DNA from: Trogon surrucura
Taxonomy: Eukaryota; Chordata; Aves; Trogoniformes; Trogonidae
Length of the DNA stretch: 64,000 nucleotides
NCBI GenBank assembly: GCA_020746105.1
Contig: CM036621.1
Span: 53,540,264-53,604,263, forward strand
Direction: 5' to 3'
This document shows positions 26,101-37,800 of the stretch, piece by piece. Position 1 is the first letter of the stretch. The number at the start of each line of letters is the position of its first letter. Below the pieces are notes generated by a model. It searched no databases. It was not told the origin of the DNA and worked only from the letters and a program-made list of their open reading frames with translations. Both the position numbers and the translations under genes were made by a program.

Positions 26101-26810
26101 GTAGCAGGCACTGTCTGCAAAAACATGCTGTTACCTACAGAAAGTGCAGCCACTTAAAAGAGATTTAGCTGAAAAGTAAAATCACAGGTCCAAATTGGTT
26201 ATGTTTATCTTAAATCAGGGCAGTTTGTTAATGGCACACCAAACTTCTAATGACTTAATTTTTTTTAAATGCATGGTGATATGAGAAATTTCAACTAAGA
26301 ATCATAAAACAACTCCAACATCCCTTCCTGATATTTAGGAGCATGCGGGAAGGCTATAGGAAGCATGATACTGCCATAGCAAAACTCCCCTGAATCCATA
26401 ATCTACTTTTCCTGTGCAAAATAAATCTTTTCCTAGCTGTTTTGCCATACTCTCAGATTCCTGATTAGATAGGATTGTTCTTCCCTGTCTGCTCTCTACT
26501 TGTATGGCACTGCTTTTCTGGAGAGTTGTCCCATTCCTCTTGTGGCTGCTTTAAACAGCAGAGGGCTTTTCCAACACTAGCAGCCAACTGCTTAGTTATG
26601 GCCTACTCTCGTGACATTATGATCAGGTGCCTTGCTATTCAAGTTTTACTAAAGTACCCTGCTCATCTTCTTACATGTATAAGTATTTTAGGAGGTTGGC
26701 AAAAATATGTAAAATGTTTGGGTTTTTTTACAGAGATGGAAGCCTTGCCTGCTGACTGGCTTCAGCCAGAGTTGTCTGGAGGAGAAAATGCTGAAAATTC
26801 CCATACCTAA
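17189..26810 (+). CDS. MDH1B: malate dehydrogenase 1B-like protein (Grx-like domain plus degenerate MDH domain)
   Basis: Predicted 506 aa from ten coding exons: 17189-17210, 17671-17783, 18782-18913, 19074-19216, 19877-20379, 21443-21584, 22601-22764, 23919-24058, 24767-24851, 26734-26810. All junctions are GT-AG and phases agree (1521 nt). The ATG opens MARLVLAG, matching the mammalian N-terminus; human MDH1B is about 518 aa. Residues 1-95 look like a glutaredoxin: strand VLAG, C12-P-H-Y, S61-P62 where Grx has its cis-Pro, then LLLGG(V)ND at 76-83. Residues from about 130 align with cytosolic MDH, but the Rossmann glycine motif reads SASAPVC, GNP reads SGK, the mobile-loop arginines are gone, and the catalytic His of WGNHS is Ile (I315). 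It is therefore unlikely to be an active malate dehydrogenase; its role is unknown. A CR1 copy sits in intron 7 and an old LTR in intron 9. The exon 4 acceptor could shift by one codon (19077). Confidence 0.94.
17231..17262 (+). repeat. GC-rich pentamer repeat (CGGGA/CGGGG), G-quadruplex-prone
   Basis: Six to seven tandem CGGGA or CGGGG units lie 20 bp after the MDH1B exon 1 donor. The closely spaced G-triplets and G-quartets could fold as a G-quadruplex, and the GGGGCGGGGC core also matches SP1 sites. It is part of the CpG island. Confidence 0.7.
17826..17890 (+). mobile_element. CR1 LINE 3'-end fragment (old)
   Basis: A run of the type ...gtctcttccagccaaaac followed by tctatgatcctatg matches the CR1 3' terminus with its ATTCTATG tail. 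The fragment is short and diverged and lies in MDH1B intron 2, directly after exon 2. It is in sense orientation to the gene. Confidence 0.65.
21345..21392 (-). mobile_element. CR1 LINE 3'-end fragment (diverged)
   Basis: The core gaaggtcatctagtccagcc is diagnostic of the CR1 3' UTR read on the minus strand; the flanking bases are heavily mutated. It lies about 50 bp before MDH1B exon 6, antisense to the gene. Confidence 0.6.
21932..21987 (-). mobile_element. probable CR1-like relic
   Basis: The string acctttaagatcattgagtc resembles the CR1 tail (ccttaaagatcatctagtcc) in antisense orientation. It is too diverged for a firm subfamily call. It lies in MDH1B intron 6. Confidence 0.4.
23222..23712 (+). 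mobile_element. CR1 LINE, 5'-truncated, about 490 bp
   Basis: It encodes the last part of the CR1 reverse transcriptase frame ([11 protein letters not shown]-type block, here [16 protein letters not shown], then [11 protein letters not shown]). A stop or frame break follows after SRA, where the family continues. It ends in the 3' UTR with tttaaaggtcccttccaacc and a tctgtgattcatg tail. It lies inside MDH1B intron 7 in sense orientation. The 5' break point is at the same family position as the copy at 60933-61418. Confidence 0.92.
25590..26190 (+). mobile_element. degenerate endogenous retroviral LTR-like relic
   Basis: The stretch around 25855-25905 (tatactgaatatggcatat, then atggaatg, then ttggccactt) and the block near 26020-26175 (cttatcagcaa, taactggaaa, gtgttatca, tagctgaaaag) follow in order the U3/R pattern I recall for avian ERV LTRs. 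No flanking coding region, primer-binding site or intact terminal TG...CA could be fixed, so it is probably a decayed solo LTR. It lies in MDH1B intron 9. Boundaries are approximate and the family assignment is from memory. Confidence 0.4.
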
Positions 26811-27027
26811 ACAACCGTTTCCACTGCTCAAAAGAGGAAACTATAAAGAAAGGCTAAAAGTCATCATGCTTGTACAGTATCTTCCTCATCAAAACCCTGG
26901 AAATGTATGCAGAAAAACAGGAACAGTGTGAATACAAGATTCTTAATCTGGAGACCAGAGTAAAATTCCTATTGATTTTTAGTAAGTCTAGGATTTCTTT
27001 ACATCCAACAAATTATTTCTTCAAACC

Positions 27028-27033
27028 AATAAA
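27028..27033 (+). other. MDH1B poly(A) signal AATAAA
   Basis: The first canonical AATAAA after the MDH1B stop (TAA at 26808-26810) lies about 220 nt downstream. It implies a 3' UTR of roughly 240 nt ending near 27050. Confidence 0.75.
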
Positions 27034-27059
27034 CTGTTTTAAAAACGTCAAGATCTAAA

Positions 27060-30000
27060 CCACTCAGATTATGACAATTTTGAGCAAGATTATCACACAG
27101 AGTAGCAGTTTTATAACTCCAAATTCTTCCTGAAACACAGTACTTGTGTAAGAATGTATATTCTCACAGAAAATTCATTTTTAACACAAAAATCTTAAGT
27201 GCAGAAATCTCATTAGTGACAAAATATTTTTTGTCTCCCTTTTTTTTTTTTTAATTTATTCATGAGTTTCATAGGGACTGCTCATATGCTTGAAGTCAAA
27301 CATACAATTAATTAAGTCCTTTTCCCTGAAGCACATTTTCTGAACAGGATTGTTGAGGAATCACTTTCACTTGCATGTTTTTGGTTTCTTAAAAGTTGGA
27401 GACTGTGTTAATTGAAGTGTTATTGTACTTGTTATTTTTTTATCAGATGTGAGTAAAGCAAAAGGAGAAGTTTCCTGGTTTTTGAATCGGATGCATATAG
27501 TTGGAATAAATTCATTATTTCTGTTCAAGTGGGGGTTCAAACTCTGGACACGAGTAGACTTCTTATATGGGGAAACCAAGAGGAGTTTATTTGTTATTTG
27601 TCAGCTGATGTGGACAGAATGTGAAGGGATTGTCTCACTCTTCTTAGAAAGCAGAGCTCAGAAAGCTGGGATATCACAAGGGAGTTGGAAGAGTGTAGTT
27701 TCTTATGTGAAATGTGTGTGGGAGAATCAACATTTACAGAAACGGAGATATTGTTATAAGTCTCTTCGTGGAAGACTGCACAAGAGAGTTGTAGAGGCAG
27801 GTGTTGTAAAGAGTGTTGAAGCAAGTGGTAGAGAATCATTCCATTCATGAGGAAGTGGTCTCCAGGCAATTAGTTTGTAATCATGTATGCACAGAATAGT
27901 GACTGAGGCTCTGAGGAGCATCTGGAGGCAGATGTCTCAGGAGAACATAGCATGGAAGAATGCTACCAGTAGTCTTTACAAACTACCTGGTTTGTTCCAT
28001 AGCTCCTTCTCCAAGACAGGATAGGGAAAAATAGCTTCTCTAATGTGTATTTATATTTGGTTTTTGCTATATGGAATATGATTTGGCAGTCTTTTGCTCT
28101 TTGAATTCTTTTATTCTTACTGTGGAGATAGTAGTTTGAACGGACTGCAATTCCAGCACCAGCACTACTCAGCTGTTACTGAGAAAGAAATCAGCTGTTT
28201 CTGCAATACATAAGCAGGCTCACTGGACTTCTGAGTCACTACCTGAAGACCAGAGGCAAAAAATTTCCTCTCAGAGGTTGGGAGGAGAAAGACAAAACAA
28301 GTGTCTTGAGTATCTCTTGCATCCTAAATCATTCTAATTAGATTTGCCTAGGGACCTGCAGAGAAATTCGGGTCTTTCCTCATGAAAGCATAATAGAATG
28401 GAAAAGTTTCTTTACCTAGCTTTTGCTTAGGTGAGAAAGAAAGAACAAAAATAGTAGGAAGGCTAAAATATGGTGACGTTCAAAGTTGGTTGCAGTTGTA
28501 ACACAGCGATTCACTTATCACTAAGTTTGGGGGTTTTATAAGTAATAAATAATTTCTGGTACATGATTTCTCACAAGTTCCTAAGTATTGCTATGTATGC
28601 AGGATATTCATAGCACTAATGAATCCTACCACCTGGGTGTTAGAGTAACTGTTAAAAAAATATTTAAAAGGGCTGTAAGGTAAATATATGTGTTACAAAT
28701 GTTATGTATATTCTGCCTATACCGTAGCATTTTGGTGTACTGAAGGTTGTGTAAGCTTTCTGGTTGGTCTGAGCAATTCTAGGATGTTACCACTAGGACT
28801 TACTGTTTTTCCTCTTTGTGTGGTTGCACCATTTGTTACAGCACACTGTGCTTTCTGCATTGTTGTGTCATCTTCCACTTCATTTTAAGTCTCTATAGCA
28901 ACACTGTTGCTCAGCAGTGGGGACATGCTTAGTATTGGCCCCTCAATTTAGAAATATTGCACTCCAACCGTAAGAAAAAATTGCTTTGAAACGAAGATCA
29001 AAGAAGTTTTATCTTTAATAATTCAGGATATTTATTACTAATTAATTAGTGTTCTCTGTTTTGACTGCTTAGACAATTACCTGATACTTTGATCTGGGCC
29101 TTTGCCAGGCATTTATTGTGAACAGCATTCATTTAAAAGCAAAACCTTTAGCCTATGTCTCAAAGTCAACTTTTAAGTGCTGTGTAACTGCTGGACTTCT
29201 TCGGCGGTGTCGTCTGACTTCTGGTCCTTTAGTAAGTAGCTGAGAGAAAGGTAAGCACTATTACTGTATTTAAGAGGAGGCAATAATTTTGGTCTTTGAA
29301 TACAACACAGAGCATTTTCAACCTTCAAGAGGAAACAAAAGTAATTGTAGTTTATTTTATGCATATTCAAAATGTTCATACGTTATCTGAATTCAAAAGA
29401 AGGAAGGCTTCTGTGTTCAAGTTAGTTGATTTACTGGGAGATTTCTGCCTTACTTGATCTGGTTTATCTTCCTCTATGCTTTAACTTAATTATGTGGCAT
29501 GCTTGAAATGCATTTTATTTGCTAACATACATACTCTGAGAACCTGTGTAGTAAAAAAAAAAGTTATCAAACATAATACTTTTCTTGCACATTCCATTAG
29601 TATTCAAAAATAAATCTACTCTTGTTCTGCACGTAAAAGTATGTGTGTTAATGGGATTAGGTACATCTGTAGTTATTTTAAAAATTATTTTTTGTGGAGG
29701 TGTTTTTAATTATTAATAAGAGGCACATGTAGCTGAAATACAACACACTGACTGAAAAACTGTGTCAGTGAGCAGAGTTAGTTCAGTTCCAATTTGATGG
29801 CAGGCAGATACCACTTCTACTTTCATATTATGTTCATTATAAAGTAGATGTGCTAACACTGAGGTAGACCCTGTTCATTTCACACAAGCACTCCTACTGC
29901 AGCCAAGATCTGGACTCTCCCTAGAGTTTGTATACAAAGATTTAGACCGTACTTGGGTTAATAATGCCTTTCGTAACAATTTGGAGGGAGGGTTCATGGG

Positions 30001-31824
30001 TAGGATGTTATGATGTTGCACAATGACAGCTAGTTTGGTAAAACACATAAACATATACTTAACTTTGAGACCATGAATAATCTAGTACAAGAGTATAGTG
30101 TGTTTCCTCATATGGGTAATTTAAAAGTTAGGCATTGTGCTGTACTGGATAGGGAGCTTGTCATCTTACAGTAAGTATCGAGTGCTAATAGATTATGCAT
30201 GCTGGGTAACTCAGTGAAGTCAGTGGACCTGCTCTTATTTGAGTGAGGAAATTTTAATGAGTGGGTTCTCATTTAAGTGAGTTTAACCTGTATATTTTTA
30301 CATTCATCCTCTTGCTTTATTTTATGCGCCTTTCGTTGAGAGAAGAAGGAAAACATGAGGCAAGCTGTGTGTTTGTAAGTCTGCCTTGTAGGTTGCTGCA
30401 GGTAGCTTTCACTACATACCTGTGTTTGGTGGTCATGGTAGTGCTGGATAGACAGTTGGACTAAATGATCTTAGAGATCTTTTCCAACCTTAATGATTCT
30501 ATGGTTAGAATCTCTGATTTAATTGATTTCTCTACATTGCCTTTTCTGTCAAGCTATGCAGAGGCATATACCACTGCACCTATTTTAGGAGTAACTGTCC
30601 AGGCAAAGTTACATCCCCATGGATATGTTGAGCAGAAGTGCAGTCTTGCAGAACGCAGGGTTGAGTCCTGGCTCTAAACCTTAGTAAGGAAGAAAATACA
30701 AGAATAGTGAAAAAGAACAGAGTTGTATTTCTTTCAAAGAAGGACTTCAGTGCAGTCTCCAATGAAGAAGTTATTAAAGCAAATCTGTATCCCATAATTT
30801 TAAGTATTTATACATCGAGAGACTGAATGTCCTGGTTTGAGCTAAACAAAACGCAAAGTTGTAGCTTTCACCAATTTAAATGGTGAGAACCATATTTATG
30901 GTAGACTCAATAATTATAGATCACTGAGCATTTGTGTGTCATAATTTGCCAGTATTCTGTCATATTTGTGACAAATGATCAATAACTCCCACTGGAAAAA
31001 TGTAATAAAGTGAGTATTTGGATAAGTTCAGATTTAATGCCAAATTTAACTTTTAGTTTCCAACTATTTAATTTTTATTTATTCTATCAAATTTCCTTTT
31101 TTTCTCCCCACTATAAACCATATATGTGGCTTTTGGAGTCTTGTGTAAGTTAGATCTGTTATACCTAGTGTTTTCCAACTGTAATATTAACTGAAAGATA
31201 GGTACTATACTGAATTCATATATATATATTTTAAAACATAATGTAGTTTAGAGCATTAATAAAATAAATCCTCAGGGAAGACATTACTTTTGCTTTCGGG
31301 ATTGTGTAAAGAGGTAGATTTGTGGTTATGCTTCATTTTTCCCTTCTTTCCTAGCTCAAAAGTAATAATGTCAGATCAGCTGAAAACTTTTTGTCCTATT
31401 TGAAAATTTTAGAACATTGACTTGTAAGAAATTGCAATCAGTGAATCTTGAGAAGAGTCTGGTGTAAAGGCATGCCCTCTCTGACCTGAAATTGTACACT
31501 GTGGACTGCAGTAATCCCTGAATCTTCAGTAGTGAAAAATTCCATTTCCTATACTTGAAACTGTTTTGGGGACTTTTTTCACCCTGACAGAATTTCACAA
31601 TTACTGGAGTTGCTTCTACTTTGTCCTGAGCAGAGAACATGCAATTTTCTGGAGTTTCTTTGCACTTGGCACCAAAACTATTATGTTGTTTTATGTAAAT
31701 CTGTTTAATTTCACTTCTGAAATGCATCCAGTAAATTGTTCAGATTAAAAGGTTTGATCTGAATGGTTTGATATGTCTCTGTCTAGAAAATGTGGTTTTA
31801 CACTTCGGTTTGTTTTGTTGTAGA
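27060..31824. other. intergenic region between MDH1B and DYTN
   Basis: No exon with convincing splice sites or known motifs is seen on either strand. Open frames at 27449-27850 (plus), 27594-27869 (minus) and 31371-31727 (minus) show no recognisable family. The sequence is AT-rich, holds one CR1 tail near 30.45 kb, and has no CpG island, so any DYTN promoter must be of the non-CpG type. Confidence 0.6.
30441..30504 (+). mobile_element. CR1 LINE 3'-end fragment
   Basis: The sequence ggactaaatgatcttagaga followed by tcttttccaacc and attctatgg is a CR1 3' terminus in plus orientation. It is intergenic, about 1.3 kb before DYTN exon 1. Confidence 0.75.
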
Positions 31825-34800
31825 ATGCCTAATGCCATCTGTTCATTTCAGCTGGATCCAGACTTGCAGGGTAAGGGTTTATCTCATTTTTTACCAACTT
31901 TCCCAAGAGACATTTCTGTATCCATTTGAACAGAAACTACTGAATTATAATGAAATTCTGCCACCATTAAATCTCTGTGCTGTAGCACATAAATGACAAA
32001 TGACACAGTTGTAATGTCCTACCTTTGTTTTTGGATCTGTCCTGGCACCTTCCTTGACATTATCGTGTTGGCTTATGGAATGGTCAGGCATACAGGGGCT
32101 GTGTTCCCTCGTTTGTAATATATGATAAGGTTTTTTTCACATATTCTGGAATAGGCATGAAGGGTGGACATACAATCCCTTTCTGAGTGCAAAATCTTAG
32201 CGGGTGCTTCATCTGCTATGTAACAAGTAGCACAAAATGCAGAAATAGCAGGTAAGCAGCTAGAGATGTCAGGAAATAATACACTGTTTTCTATACGTGT
32301 AGGAATTTCTTTGTCAGCATCTCAACCAAGGTCATTTATGAGTCTTAAGGTGAAAGTTGACCCACCGCAGAAAAACTTGTCCAAAGGGGAAGCTCAATTC
32401 CTATGGGAAATTAGTTTAGTGCCCCTAAATAGCCTCTCATAAATAATAATACTAAAATATTTTGTATTTTACTTGGGCTTTTTATTCTTTGCTGTTTTAC
32501 TTGTGTGCTCTCGCAAGTTAATTCTGGAACTGTGCTTGAGAGGCACAGAATGCCCTACTTTGAGGTCACATTTTGACTATAAGGATGGACTTGAAGTGAG
32601 TAGCAGATGGCTACTAAAACAGATTCCCTCCACTTAGAAAGTCATCTTTCACATGGAAGGTGTTTGAGTTGGATCATGCGTATATTTCTAGCGCTTGTAT
32701 TTGAAAATAAGCATTTGGAATTTAATCCATAGCCTACTGAAAACTGTGTGAGTCTTTCTGTTAACTTTCAAAAGAGCTTTGGATCAGTTTACTGAAGCTA
32801 GAGAACTGATGGTGCATGGAACTCAAAACTCATTTTTCTCATTGTGTGACATGCTACACTGCATCTCCAAATAATATCAGAAAACATAGTATGACAAGAG
32901 CAGGACTAAACAGATGGTATAGCAGATATTGGCTTATTTCTGTATCTTAGGCAGCAGCTGGGAACCAGCAGAGCCCATAATTTGCTGACTATTAACATTA
33001 GTCTGGTACATTCGTGCCATGGCACACAGATTGGCTCCTTTCCAGACGAAACAGGTAGAGAGTTTAGTGAGTTATTTCTACTCATGCATATTTGTTGCTT
33101 ATCTATGACCTTAATCAACTGTGAGCAACTCCTCTGAAGTAGAGGGAGAAAGAATCTCTGAGGATGGGAGGATAACTGATAAATCCCTTTGTATTTTCTA
33201 AAATTCTGTGGCTATTTTTTGTCTTGAAGTTCTAGGTGTGTGTGTGTAAAGTATAAGATCATGTTCAGAAAGCCTTAATTCCCACTCAGCAAAACATCCT
33301 TTAATGATGTGCAATGAATCAGATGAAATCATGTAAGGATATGGGGTTTAGTCAAGCAGCTTGAGTGGGATTACTAAGCAGAAATGTCAAAAGCCAGGTG
33401 AATGGCTTCTCTTCTGTGAGAGTGTAAGATGTTGATCTTGACAGAAAATTTGTCTAATGCTTGAAACAATATGCATCCAAAACAATAATCCTGCTCTGTA
33501 GACTAACAAACTGTTCCTTGTAGAGGAACATCTCTGATCAAGAGATACTTATGATCTTGGCTAAAAATCTGCATATCCTTCTTTGTGGTCCACAAATAGA
33601 CTTGATTCCCAAAGAAACAGGTGTGCTCTCTATGTTAAATATGATTTTTCCAACTCAGTGTGTCACTGGTCATGAGAAGACCATTTTCCCCACAAAACTA
33701 TCAGAAAAAAAAAAGGTGGTTTAATTTTTTTCTTTTTTTTTTCCAATCTTTCCTCCAGAATATTTTAAGTTTTGATCAAGTCCAAATTTGGTTATTTTGA
33801 TTTTTAGTTAATTTGGTTTTCTTTCTTTTTTTTTTTTTTTAACAAACCACTTTATTGTAATGTGTGTTTGTGTTCTTTCACAGAGGCTTTCAATGATGTT
33901 CAGAGCTCCGTCTACAGAACAGCCCTAAAACTACGCTCAGTACAAAGTCTGTGCCAGTGTTAGTAGCTGAAGAGAATCCTGTGCTTTAACAGGGAGAAGA
34001 ATCTGTAAAGAATTTGTGTTGCTATCACCATGAGTTATTGTGCTACTTTGCTCTCGCATTTTCCACCTGAAATCTCAGAATGCATTATGAACACTTTAGA
34101 GCTAGATAGTGCTTCATATACAAACTTATTTTTTCCCCTTTTGAAAGTCAGTGGAAATACGTTAGTAAAATTCTAAAGGCATGGAAGAATCAAAGTATCA
34201 TTACCATCTGCAACACTGCTATGTAGACACCACTGGCAATCAAGAATTTTCCATTACTGTTCTCATTAAATGTCAAATTTTGTGTTTCTTAGGAGTTGAT
34301 ATATTGGAAATAATCATGGATCATTGAAAATGCATTGACAGGCATTATTATTAATATTATAAGTATTAATGAGAACAAAATAAAACACGATAGACCAGAA
34401 AACCCCTGCCTAGCACTCATTCTCCCTGTTTTTGAAGTGAGTGAGATTCTGTGCAAGCAAAAATTTGTGGAAAAAAAGCCCTGGTCACCTCACTTGCTTT
34501 GAAATTACTGAATTTTTCAGCCCAAACAGTATTTAGTCTGATCTCAGCCCAGATCTGATAAATCTCCCTGGTGCTGTGTGTCACAGCACGGAACTACCAA
34601 TTCACACAGGTACTGGTTTTCATTAGCTCTGTTGGCTAGTCCTCCTTGTCTCCTCTAGGCAGGCATGGCATCTCTCCCAGCTACTCTACTCCTTCCTGAA
34701 CACTGGTGACCAGAATTGCACATGGGTTTCCAGACAGCTTCACCAGTTCTCCCGATCTGTGCTGGAAAGACCGTAGGTGACATATTCTGGGTTCTCTGCT

Positions 34801-37800
34801 TCTTCAGCAATGTACAAACTTTCAGTGTACTGCAGTCTTATTCTTCTGATGTCAACTCTGATTGATCATGCCTCTGCGGTACTGATTGTGGCCTTTAAAA
34901 AGCCACTAGGTATCTGTTATGCCACGGCACATGTATAATACAGCCTGTTTGCCACTATCTTGGCCACAGCATCCCCCTTCTCTTTGTATTTGTGCAGGAG
35001 GACAAAGTACAAATTGTTGTCACAGTCCCAGGTGAGCTTTTTTCTGAGGTACTGAATGGTGCATGGTTTTATGCTATCTATATATAGAAGGAAACTTAGG
35101 TCTGTAATTTAGATGCAGTTTCTTCTTATCCATCCCAAAATCAAATCCAGGGAATTTCAGTTGAGATGTTCTATCTTTGTAGCCTCACAAGTTTCGCTAC
35201 ATCCATAAGCCCAGCAAGACCTTTACCAGATTATTTCCTTTATATTTATTATTATTTTTATTTATTATTTCCTTTTTATGTTTCATATTGTTTTAGATCT
35301 CATCTTACAGACTTGTCTTAGCTAAGCACTTCTAATAAAAAAAATGTCATGCTTCCATTCATGAAAAGGCAGGGATCCTCATTCATCTCTCTCTTAATTT
35401 TCCCACAGTGGATTTGATTGATGTTTCTCTGATTCAGCACATCCTACCAAATGAACAGAGCCAGAGAGAAAAGCATGTTTCTCTGAAAGTGCAGCAAATC
35501 TCTGGAATGCTGACAAAAATGTTTGAAAGGGCAAGATTAGAAAAACCGGGCCAGGTAGATCCAAGAGCTGCTGAATTCACACTGAGCCTGCTAGCTTCCA
35601 TGTATGACAGGTGAGAGGAAGCACAGAAGTATATCCCATCGCGAAGTACTGCTAGACTAAGTCTATTTCTACCAGTCTCGCACCATTTCTGTATGAAACT
35701 TACCCATTTCACTGGTATTTTGCTTGGTATAAAACAGTGGGAGTACTTCAGCTAGAGGAATAAGAGGCACATATCAGAGAAGCAGTAGTCAAATGTTTCC
35801 AAAATTATCTGGAAGTCCAGGTATCTGCCAGTCCATGCTCCCTTTTTCCATGAACAACTTTACAGAGAGTATCTCTTCTTTTGGCTAATAAGGTATTTTG
35901 ATACACTCCTGAAAAGAATCCGTATTTGACTTTGAATTACGATACTCATGCGCAAGTTAAGAATTTGCCAGGTGATTTTCATTATGCAGTTTTCCCCAGT
36001 TTAAAATGTTCATCAGCTAATTATGAAATGAAACTACTGTCTCATAACTAAGCTCATCAGCTAGCTCCTATGAATAGTAAATATATAATAAGGAAGTAAT
36101 ATATAATAAGAAAGAATTTCGCAAAAGTGTAGTTTTCTCCTGTATTATTTGTGAATAATGAATTAGTTCACTAAAGGCAGGATTGGTTAGTGATTGTATC
36201 AGATTTAAAAGACAAAGGCTAAGTTCATTGTACAATTTATTCACCACAGGTGAATCACCATTCATTAATATGATCACTAGTTCGTGAAGTCCCATGTTAT
36301 GAATTAAAAAAATCAATTAAGGCTGAGAATAAACTAGTGTATTACAAAACAAAGCTAGAAACAAGAGTATTTTGTAATCTGTGTGTGCTATAGGGAAATA
36401 ATTTAGAAAAATCTTAACAGACCTATCTTGGTCTTTTTTTTCTGGTTTCTTAGGACAGTGTAATATTTTTCCTGTAATTTCTTTTTAAAAAAATCACAAA
36501 TTTCTTGCCGTGTATATAGGATAGAAAAAGCTTCTTATAATTTTCTTCTAATCGTGTTTTCTCTGTAGAGTGCTGTTCTCTGCTACCAACACTGGGAAAT
36601 ATTTGATGGCAAGAGCATATAAGGGTTTTTCTGTTTCTGCAGTAGCTTACTTAATAAGCTTATGTAAACCATCATAAGGGGTTTTGATTGCATACTTTAG
36701 CTTTAATCTTGGACTTTTTTTTCTATACAAGTTCTGGGAAAAAACAAATATATAAATTTGAAATCTAGAAACTTCTGACCAACAATTTCCCATGCAGCTC
36801 ATACTTTAGGAACTATATTGCAGCTTTGTGCAGTATGTTCTGTAAAAATGCAGTTTATCTACAGACTCTTGAAGACAAATTTATGTTCTGAAATGCAATA
36901 CTGCCTTGCAAAAGTGATATCGTTAATACAGAATTCCAGGATTTCCTGATTTATGGTTTCCAATTAATGTCTGCTTTGTCTTCACATAAAGAAACACTTT
37001 TTCGTTAGATGTCTATGTTGCAAACTTGGGATCTACTACATTATTTATGACCTAAAGGTCAAAGCTAAAGTCTTGCTCCTACACATATCTTCTTGATTAA
37101 ATGGAGTTGCAGTGAAATCAAAAGGCACCAAGAGAAGCTCAGTGCAGATCTGGGGCCACAATGAAGCTGCCCGATGATATAATACAAAGGCCAAATTGTA
37201 ATCCTGCTTTCTTTTCCCTATTTGGGAATCCTTTCCACAAATAAAGAGCAGAACTTTTCTAGGATATGTATTGTAAATGTAAAATTATATTTTACCTGGA
37301 TTGTGAGGTCTTTGAAGGAGATGCTGTCTTTTTGGTTTATGATTGCATGTTATCTTGAACAGTTAACTCTGTAGTTATGTTCAGTGACAAAGAGTCCTAT
37401 AAAATATAACTAAAATGCAGTATCAGTTATATACATATAAGAAGATACTACTTTTGAAGTTGTCTTCCAACACAGCAATATTTTATTTTCTTTAGAGTTT
37501 TCAGTTTTTACATTGTCAGTGAATGTAGTGTAACTTATTGTATTTTTGTAGATCTGGAACAGGTTACATCAAAACTAAATCTGCTGCAGCTGCCCTAATT
37601 GCCCTTTCAGGAGACATTCTACTGGCTAAGTACAGAGGTGGGAAATGTATGATTTTATACCGTGCCTGTAATACTGCACATTGAGAAAAAGTCCCCTTGT
37701 AATTTCTTTACTTTAAAAGAGCATATAGTTCTGCCATGCAAAATGCTGTCTGCTTAGTTGTATAGAAAGGCTGATACAGAAGAATACTTTTCCATCGACG

